A stretch of 11,456 nucleotides of DNA from Lachnospiraceae bacterium (GTDB taxonomy: Bacteria > Bacillota > Clostridia > Lachnospirales > Lachnospiraceae), in contig CAADSM010000023.1 of assembly GCA_900751785.1 (NCBI GenBank), forward strand, positions 1 to 11,456. Direction: 5' to 3'. Below the pieces are notes generated by a model. It had not been told where the DNA came from and ran no database searches. It saw only the letters and a list, made by a program, of their open reading frames with translations. Below, in pieces: positions 6,493-11,456 of this stretch. Numbering within the stretch: position 1 is the stretch's first letter; each line of letters starts with the position of its first letter. The translations under genes and the position numbers were made by a program.

Positions 6493-8610
6493 TTACTGCT
6501 GTCTCCGGAACAGGCCGAGCACTCTGTGCAGCAGCCCCTCTTTCTCTCTCTTTTCCGCCGCGGGCCTGCGGGCGTTGAGCGCTTCCCGCATGAAAACAGC
6601 CTGGGCGTCTGACGGCTCGCCGCCGGATTCCTTCTTTCTGTAGGTCCCGTCCGGCATCATCTCCCGCGCTTTCAGATTATCTGAGAGCATCACTTTCATG
6701 CAATGTTTCAGCCGTCTCCTGATCGTCTCATCATAGATCGGGCACGCGACCTCGACCCTCTTCTCTGTGTTGCGGGTCATCATGTCTGCTGAGCCGATAT
6801 AGACCTTCGCCTCCGGCCCGCTGCCGAAGATAAATACCCTCGGATGCTCGAGGAACCTGCCTACGATGCTGGTCACTCGGAGATTCTCTGTCTTTCCCGG
6901 TATTCCCGGCAGGATACAGCAGATCCCTCGGACGATCAGATCGATCTTCACCCCTGCCTGGGACGCCTCCGCAGTCTTCCGGATAAAATCCATGTCCGTC
7001 ACGGAGTTCATCTTCATCAGGATCCTGCCGTCCTCTCCTTTCCTGATCTCCTCGTCCATGAGGGCGAGTACCTTCTGCTTCAGGCTCGAAGGCGATACGA
7101 TCAGGTGGCGGTATTCCCCGTTCAGGTTGCCGATGGACATATTTTTGAAAAATACGGCCGCATCCTCGCCGATCTCCTGGCTGGATGTCATGAGAGAATA
7201 ATCCGTGTACATCTTCGCAGTCTTTTCATTATAATTTCCTGTGCCGATCTGTGTGATATATCTGATCTCGTTCCTGCTCCTGTATGTAATGAGGCAGATC
7301 TTTGAGTGTACCTTATATCCCTCGAAACCGTAAAGCACACGGCATCCCGCCTCTTCCATCCTCTCGGACCATTCGATGTTGTTCTGCTCATCAAATCTCG
7401 CCCGCAGCTCGATCAGCACGGTCACTTCTTTTCCGTTCTCTGCCGCGGCGCACAGATATTCCACCAGGCGGGCTTTCTTCGCAAGCCGGTAGATCGTAAT
7501 CTTGATCGTCATGACATCCGGGTCCACAGAGGCCTCTTTGATCAGCTGCAGGAACGGCTCCATGCTCTCATACGGATATGAGAGGAGCACATCCTTCTTC
7601 TTCACCTGCTCCATCACACTGCCCGGCGCGAGCATGGCGGCGGGCTGCGGCGTGAAGGGCTCGTAGATGAGTGACCTCTTCATAGACTCGGGCAGTTTGT
7701 CTGCAATGCCGAACATGTAGGCAAGCTTCATCGGCATCTTTGTCCGGAAGATACATTCCGGCTGGATCTTAAACCTGTCGCAGAAGTATTTTTCCATCTC
7801 TTTTCCGAGGGGGCTCGCAGCTTCAAGCCTCACCACCGCCATCCGCCTTCTCTTGTGCAGCGTCTCCTGCATGATATCCCGGAAATCCTCATTGTCGTCA
7901 AACGCTTCGTCATCAGGCGAGATATCCGCATTTCTCGTCACACAGATATAATTTTTATCTGAGACCTGATACTGGTCAAATACAAGCTCAAGATACTCTG
8001 TGATGACCTTTTCCATCCTGATATAGCGGATATCATGTCCCGGCAGATACAGGATATCTGAAATGTACTGCGGCACGGGCACGATCCCCAGCATGGTCTT
8101 ACTGCCCATTTTCAGGTTGGCCACCACATAGATCTCTTTGTTGAGCAGATGAGGAAATGGATGGTTCGCATCCACGATCTGGGGCGACAGGACAGGAAGC
8201 ACCTGCTCTCTGAAATACTTCTTCACATACTTTTTCTCTGACTGCTCAAGCTCCTTAAAGTCAAGCCCGCAGACTCCGTAAGGCTTCAGCTGCTTTTTGA
8301 TCTCTGCATATGTCTTATCTCTCTCCTTGTAGAGCGGGGCCACTGTCCGGTAGATCGCTTCGAGCTGCTGCTTCGGAGTCATGCCGGATCTGGTATCCGT
8401 CTTTTTCCCGTCCGCGGCAGCCATATCATAAAGGCTTCCCACGCGGATCATGAAAAACTCGTCGAGATTGCTCGTAAAGATGGCGACGAATTTCATCCTC
8501 TCCATAAGGGGGACTGTCTCATCCCGCGCTTCTTCCAGAACCCGCTGGTTAAATCTGAGCCAGGACAGCTCCCGGTTCTGGGTATAATCCAAAATTTCCG
8601 TTCCCGTCAT
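6493..8610 (-). CDS. ppk1: Polyphosphate kinase 1
   Basis: A 705-residue enzyme that reversibly transfers the ATP gamma-phosphate to inorganic polyphosphate. The N-terminal domain begins with NRELSWLRFNQRVLEEA (12-28), the usual PPK1 opening. The phospholipase-D-like core carries YKVHSKICLI (432-441): His435 falls at exactly the number of the autophosphorylated E. coli His435. The second conserved His is His589 in GRFLEHPRVFIFG (584-596), matching E. coli His592. RARFDEQNN (403-411) and GTGNYNEKTA (456-465) are further family motifs. The last 45 residues are basic and variable. AGGAGG lies 10 nt before the ATG; the patatin gene ends 14 bp upstream. No exopolyphosphatase (ppx) is beside it, unlike in many bacteria. 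Confidence 0.97.
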   Translation of the reverse strand: MTGTEILDYTQNRELSWLRFNQRVLEEARDETVPLMERMKFVAIFTSNLDEFFMIRVGSLYDMAAADGKKTDTRSGMTPKQQLEAIYRTVAPLYKERDKTYAEIKKQLKPYGVCGLDFKELEQSEKKYVKKYFREQVLPVLSPQIVDANHPFPHLLNKEIYVVANLKMGSKTMLGIVPVPQYISDILYLPGHDIRYIRMEKVITEYLELVFDQYQVSDKNYICVTRNADISPDDEAFDDNEDFRDIMQETLHKRRRMAVVRLEAASPLGKEMEKYFCDRFKIQPECIFRTKMPMKLAYMFGIADKLPESMKRSLIYEPFTPQPAAMLAPGSVMEQVKKKDVLLSYPYESMEPFLQLIKEASVDPDVMTIKITIYRLAKKARLVEYLCAAAENGKEVTVLIELRARFDEQNNIEWSERMEEAGCRVLYGFEGYKVHSKICLITYRSRNEIRYITQIGTGNYNEKTAKMYTDYSLMTSSQEIGEDAAVFFKNMSIGNLNGEYRHLIVSPSSLKQKVLALMDEEIRKGEDGRILMKMNSVTDMDFIRKTAEASQAGVKIDLIVRGICCILPGIPGKTENLRVTSIVGRFLEHPRVFIFGSGPEAKVYIGSADMMTRNTEKRVEVACPIYDETIRRRLKHCMKVMLSDNLKAREMMPDGTYRKKESGGEPSDAQAVFMREALNARRPAAEKREKEGLLHRVLGLFRRQQ

Positions 8611-8624
8611 CTTTCTCTCTCCTC

Positions 8625-9488
8625 CTACTTTTCAAGATATTCCAGCAGATCGTCCAATTTGCGCTCCATCAGGCTGTGTCCGTGCTCATAGAACGCCAGG
8701 AGCGTCTCCCTGTTCCTCTCGAGACGCGCCACCGGCTTCACCTGCGGCCGCAGGATGAAGACCTCGCCGCGCTTCTCCATCTGGTCCAGCTGGTTCATCG
8801 TCTTGTTGTATTCAAAGCTCCTGCGCAGGATCGTCCTCACCAGATTCGGATAAGAGCGGTATGCTCTCCGGTATATCTTCTCCAGGCCTTTGGAAACCGT
8901 TTTCTTCCGGTATCCCGCGTTCCTTGTCAGGATCACGATGATCTTCTCATTCCCGAGCTTCTGCGCTCTCCTGACCGGGACCGAATCTGCAAGCCCTCCG
9001 TCAAGATATGGTACATCATCCACATTTACAATAGGGGTGAGCAGCGGCATGCTGCAGGATGCCCTGCACATCTTCATAAGACGCTCCTTGTCACTCCGCT
9101 CCGTCATATATTCTGCCCTGCCCGTCAGACAGTTTGTCGTGACAAGCTCACACTCTGTCTCAGAATTAAAATAAGTGTCAAAATCAAAGGGGATCAGCTC
9201 ATTCGGAAATTTATCGAAGATCAGATCCATGTTCATGACACTCTTTTCCTTCACAAAATCCCGCAGTCCATAATAGTAGCTCCCGTTCTTGTCTTCGGGG
9301 ATCATGCAGTCGCGGGTCCTCCCCTGCTGCCTTGACACATAGCCCAGTGCATTGCATGCTCCCGCCGAAACGCCGATGACATGGGATGTATAAATCCCTT
9401 TTTCCATCAGCAGATCCAGGGCGCCTGATGTAAATACGCCTCTTGTGGCGCCGCCTTCCAGCACCATTGTAGCCTTTTTTATATCCAT
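8625..9488 (-). CDS. Patatin-like phospholipase (YjjU/RssA-like)
   Basis: A 287-residue serine hydrolase of the patatin family, predicted to cleave acyl esters of membrane lipids or related substrates. The N-terminus holds the oxyanion loop EGGATRG (11-17), then the nucleophile elbow GVSAG (39-43, Ser41). The dyad aspartate is Asp163 in DGGLADSVPV (163-172). The C-terminal part (about 200-287) is basic and helical, as in E. coli YjjU-type proteins. There is no signal peptide, so it is likely cytosolic or peripherally membrane-bound. ATG 9488 is chosen because AAAGGA is 7 nt upstream. It is the first gene of the inferred operon with ppk, galM and topB. The true substrate is unknown. Confidence 0.93.
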   Translation of the reverse strand: MDIKKATMVLEGGATRGVFTSGALDLLMEKGIYTSHVIGVSAGACNALGYVSRQQGRTRDCMIPEDKNGSYYYGLRDFVKEKSVMNMDLIFDKFPNELIPFDFDTYFNSETECELVTTNCLTGRAEYMTERSDKERLMKMCRASCSMPLLTPIVNVDDVPYLDGGLADSVPVRRAQKLGNEKIIVILTRNAGYRKKTVSKGLEKIYRRAYRSYPNLVRTILRRSFEYNKTMNQLDQMEKRGEVFILRPQVKPVARLERNRETLLAFYEHGHSLMERKLDDLLEYLEK

Positions 9489-9516
9489 GGTCTCATCCTT
9501 TCTTCGCGCTGATTTC

Positions 9517-9537
9517 CGGGTGCCCCCACGGCACCCG
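9517..9537 (-). promoter_or_regulatory. 8-5-8 inverted repeat at the start of the patatin operon transcript
   Basis: CGGGTGCC and its exact complement GGCACCCG flank a 5-nt centre. The repeat starts within a few bases of the transcription start expected from the promoter at 9546-9573. It could be an operator that blocks initiation or a 5' stem-loop stabilising the operon mRNA. It has the same 8-5-8 geometry as the repeat in the symporter promoter, with different arms. Confidence 0.55.
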
Positions 9538-9545
9538 ATACTGGT

Positions 9546-9573
9546 ATTATATAACGTTTTTCCCTGTTCGCAA
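9546..9573 (-). promoter_or_regulatory. Candidate promoter of the patatin-ppk-galM-topB operon
   Basis: On the minus strand there is a perfect -10 TATAAT (9551-9546) with TTGCGA (9573-9568, 4 of 6) 16 bp upstream. The predicted start is near 9539, about 50 nt before the patatin ATG. Confidence 0.6.
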
Positions 9574-9579
9574 ACCGAT

Positions 9580-9596
9580 TTTAGAAACTTTCTAAA
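9580..9596. promoter_or_regulatory. 17-bp palindrome between divergent promoters
   Basis: TTTAGAAA and TTTCTAAA flank a single C. The palindrome lies 6 bp from the -35 of the patatin promoter and 7 bp from the -35 of the ABC-F promoter, so it is centred between them. This is a typical place for a regulator acting on both units; no regulator gene is in the window. Confidence 0.6.
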
Positions 9597-9603
9597 CCAA
9601 ACC

Positions 9604-9632
9604 TTGCCATGTCAAGTTTGCCGTGTTAATAT
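9604..9632 (+). promoter_or_regulatory. Candidate promoter of the ABC-F gene
   Basis: TTGCCA (9604-9609, 5 of 6) and TAATAT (9627-9632, 4 of 6) are spaced by 17 bp. A start near 9639 gives a leader of about 86 nt holding the hairpin at 9649-9688. Confidence 0.5.
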
Positions 9633-9648
9633 AAGCGTTGGTACTTCC

Positions 9649-9694
9649 AGATGCCCCGTGCATGTCTTTTCGTGCAGGGCGGGCATCTGTTTTC
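9649..9694 (+). terminator. Leader hairpin with short T-run before the ABC-F gene (possible attenuator)
   Basis: AGATGCCC (9649-9656) pairs with GGGCATCT (9681-9688). An inner TGCA/TGCA pairing lies around 9659-9662 and 9673-9676. The base is followed by GTTTTC, a short T-run, and the ribosome binding site comes about 17 nt later. The arrangement resembles a weak intrinsic terminator inside the leader, and could equally be a stabilising 5' hairpin. Overlapping short ORFs start at 9651 (23 codons, stop 2 nt before the gene) and 9662 (16 codons); neither has a clear Shine-Dalgarno. Confidence 0.5.
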
Positions 9695-9724
9695 AATATG
9701 TTTCATTTTTAAGGAGAATTGAGA

Positions 9725-11359
9725 ATGATTAGTGCAAACAACGTTACACTGCGCGTCGGAAAAAAAGCGCTGTTTGAAGAAGTCAACATTAAATTCACTG
9801 AAGGGAACTGTTACGGTCTGATCGGCGCCAACGGCGCAGGCAAATCCACATTCCTGAAAATCCTCTCAGGACAGATCGAGCCCACACAGGGTGATATCAG
9901 CATCACTCCCGGCCAGCGCCTCTCTTTCCTTCAGCAGGATCATTTCAAATACGATGAATATCCGGTGCTGGACACCGTCATCATGGGAAATGCGCGCCTC
10001 TATGAGATCATGAAGGAGAAGGAGGTCATCTACGCAAAGGAAGATTTCACAGATGAAGACGGGATCAAGGCAAGTGAGCTGGAGGCAGAATTTGCCACAA
10101 TGAACGGCTGGGAAGCAGAATCTGATGCCGCCTCTCTGCTGAACGGGCTCGGGATTGAAACTGACCTTCATTATAAATATCTGAAAGACCTGACCGGTCC
10201 GGAGAAAGTCAAGGTCCTCCTCGCACAGGCACTGTTCGGAAACCCGGACATCCTCCTGCTCGACGAGCCTACCAACCATCTGGACCTGGACGCCATCGCA
10301 TGGCTTGAGGAATTTCTGATCAGCTTTGAGAACACAGTCATCGTCGTATCCCATGACCGATACTTCCTGAATAAGGTCTGCACGCAGATCGCGGATATCG
10401 ATTACGGAAAGATCCAGCTCTATGCCGGAAACTATGACTTCTGGTATGAATCGAGCCAGCTCCTCATCCGCCAGATGAAAGAGGCCAACAAAAAGAAAGA
10501 GGAAAAGATCAAGGAGCTGCAGGAATTTATCTCCCGTTTCAGCGCCAACGCTTCCAAGTCCAAGCAGGCGACCTCAAGAAAGCGCGCCCTGGAAAAAATC
10601 CAGCTGGATGAGATCAAGCCCTCCAGCAGGAAATATCCGTACATCGACTTCCGTCCGAACCGCGAGATCGGCAATGAGGTGCTTACTGTGGAAGGTCTCT
10701 CCAAGACCATCGACGGCGAAAAGGTGCTGGACAATATCTCCTTCACCCTCGGACATGACGACAAGGTTGCTTTTGTCGGAAGCAACGAGCTCGCAAAGAC
10801 CGTCCTGTTCAAGATCCTCATCGGCGAGATGGAGCCGGATGAGGGAACCTATAAATGGGGAATCACGACCTCTCAGGCGTATTTCCCGAAGGATTTCGGC
10901 GGTGAGTTCGACAGCGACTACACGATCACCGAGTGGCTCACTCAGTATTCTGAGAACAAGGACGCTACCTATGTCCGCGGCTTCCTCGGAAGAATGCTCT
11001 TCTCCGGCGAAGACGGCGTGAAGCGCCTCAAGGTGCTGTCCGGAGGCGAGAAGGTCCGCTGCCTTCTGTCCAAGATGATGATCTCCGGTGCGAACGTCCT
11101 TCTGCTGGACGAGCCTACCAACCATCTGGATATGGAAGCGATCACAGCCCTCAACAACGGAATGATCAAGTTCCCGGGCGTGCTGCTCTTCACATCCAGA
11201 GACCATCAGATCGTGCAGACGACCGCAAACCGTATCATGGAGATCGTACCGGGCGGACATCTCATCGATAAGATCACGACCTACGATGAGTATCTCGAGA
11301 GCGACGAGATGGCAAGAAAGAGACAGACCTACTCCGTTCAGACAGAGGAGGAAGACTAA
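9725..11359 (+). CDS. ykpA: ABC-F family ATPase, YkpA/YbiT type
   Basis: A 544-residue soluble protein with two ABC domains and no membrane segment, of the ribosome-associated ABC-F class. NBD1 has Walker A GANGAGKS (34-41), signature LTGPEK (156-161), Walker B LLLDEPTNHLD (177-187) and H-loop SHDR (209-212). The charged linker (about 235-310, KKKEEKIKELQEFISRFSAN) is the P-site-tRNA interaction region. NBD2 has a degenerate Walker A GSNELAKT (352-359), a canonical signature LSGGEK (438-443), Walker B LLLDEPTNHLD (459-469), and SRDH (491-494) where SHDH is expected. It closely matches B. subtilis YkpA as I recall that sequence. Antibiotic resistance is not expected for this subgroup; a role in translation is inferred. 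ATG 9725 is preferred over TTG 9719 because AAGGAG lies 8 nt upstream. Confidence 0.95.
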   Translation: MISANNVTLRVGKKALFEEVNIKFTEGNCYGLIGANGAGKSTFLKILSGQIEPTQGDISITPGQRLSFLQQDHFKYDEYPVLDTVIMGNARLYEIMKEKEVIYAKEDFTDEDGIKASELEAEFATMNGWEAESDAASLLNGLGIETDLHYKYLKDLTGPEKVKVLLAQALFGNPDILLLDEPTNHLDLDAIAWLEEFLISFENTVIVVSHDRYFLNKVCTQIADIDYGKIQLYAGNYDFWYESSQLLIRQMKEANKKKEEKIKELQEFISRFSANASKSKQATSRKRALEKIQLDEIKPSSRKYPYIDFRPNREIGNEVLTVEGLSKTIDGEKVLDNISFTLGHDDKVAFVGSNELAKTVLFKILIGEMEPDEGTYKWGITTSQAYFPKDFGGEFDSDYTITEWLTQYSENKDATYVRGFLGRMLFSGEDGVKRLKVLSGGEKVRCLLSKMMISGANVLLLDEPTNHLDMEAITALNNGMIKFPGVLLFTSRDHQIVQTTANRIMEIVPGGHLIDKITTYDEYLESDEMARKRQTYSVQTEEED

Positions 11360-11372
11360 ATTCGGGTTTGCT

Positions 11373-11429
11373 GAGCGGATGAATGGGGCGTCAAAGGGGC
11401 GGGTGTTATAACGCAGGACCGTTCCGCTC
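11373..11429. repeat. Inverted repeat downstream of the ABC-F gene
   Basis: GAGCGGA (11373-11379) pairs with TCCGCTC (11423-11429) across 43 nt, with a smaller nested GCGT/ACGC. The interior includes the 8-bp palindrome GTTATAAC (11405-11412). There is no T-run after it, so it is not a clear terminator. The rest of 11360-11456 shows no gene. Confidence 0.4.
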
Positions 11430-11456
11430 TACCTCATACGTTTGAAAGGTTGTAAC

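Noticed and set aside
5496..6578. A 360-codon open frame on the plus strand opposite galM
   Set aside because: It is antisense to a fully conserved enzyme, is rich in His, Cys and Arg with no recognisable domain, and has no supporting ribosome binding site.
9719..9724. TTG at 9719 as start of the ABC-F gene
   Set aside because: It would stand only 2 nt from AAGGAG. ATG 9725 has an 8-nt spacing and starts at the residue where YkpA-type proteins begin.
10574..11260. A 228-codon minus-strand frame opposite the ABC-F gene, and a 250-codon plus-strand frame at 3546-4298 opposite topB
   Set aside because: Both mirror conserved coding sequence in GC-biased codons and show no known family features.
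9725..11359. ABC-F antibiotic resistance determinant
   Set aside because: The sequence resembles the housekeeping YkpA/YbiT group and not Vga, Lsa, Msr or OptrA types, and has no mobile element beside it.

Overview
The window carries ordinary chromosomal genes of a Gram-positive, low-to-mid GC Firmicute. The protein flavour (a YkpA-type ABC-F ATPase, a TDxGREGE-type topoisomerase III, an SSS symporter of the clostridial type) and strong AGGAGG-like ribosome binding sites suggest a gut Lachnospiraceae or related Clostridia. The genus cannot be fixed from the sequence alone. There are no tRNA, rRNA, CRISPR, phage or insertion-sequence genes.

Layout: positions 1-264 are non-coding and hold a long imperfect palindrome (19-155). 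Seven genes follow. Six are on the minus strand: a sodium:solute symporter (265-1791), methylglyoxal synthase mgsA (1911-2387), a left-handed beta-helix GlmU-type acyltransferase (2586-3257), topoisomerase III topB (3294-5384), aldose 1-epimerase galM (5415-6464), polyphosphate kinase ppk1 (6493-8610), and a patatin-like phospholipase (8625-9488). The seventh gene of the window's CDS set, the ABC-F ATPase ykpA-like (9725-11359), is divergent on the plus strand, so there are eight CDS in total.

Transcription units, as inferred: patatin > ppk > galM > topB > LbH acyltransferase are separated by only 14, 28, 30 and 36 bp and look like one operon read from a promoter near 9546-9573, ending at a terminator near 2533-2573. 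mgsA has its own candidate promoter (2501-2529). The symporter has its own promoter (1867-1896), whose -35/-10 spacer is filled by an 8-5-8 inverted repeat, and a second perfect hairpin lies in its leader. The ABC-F gene has a separate promoter (9604-9632) and a leader hairpin followed by a short T-run.

Functionally, the operon mixes central functions: polyphosphate synthesis, galactose mutarotation, DNA decatenation, lipid hydrolysis and a probable amino-sugar acetyltransferase. mgsA is the methylglyoxal bypass of glycolysis. The genes are mostly recognisable housekeeping families; I do not see a new defence or biosynthetic system. The most interesting material is in the non-coding DNA: the long palindrome at the left edge, the palindrome-in-spacer promoter of the symporter, and the symmetric operator-like palindrome between the divergent patatin and ABC-F promoters. 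Within the proteins, the ABC-F ATPase appears to have one canonical and one degenerate ATP site.
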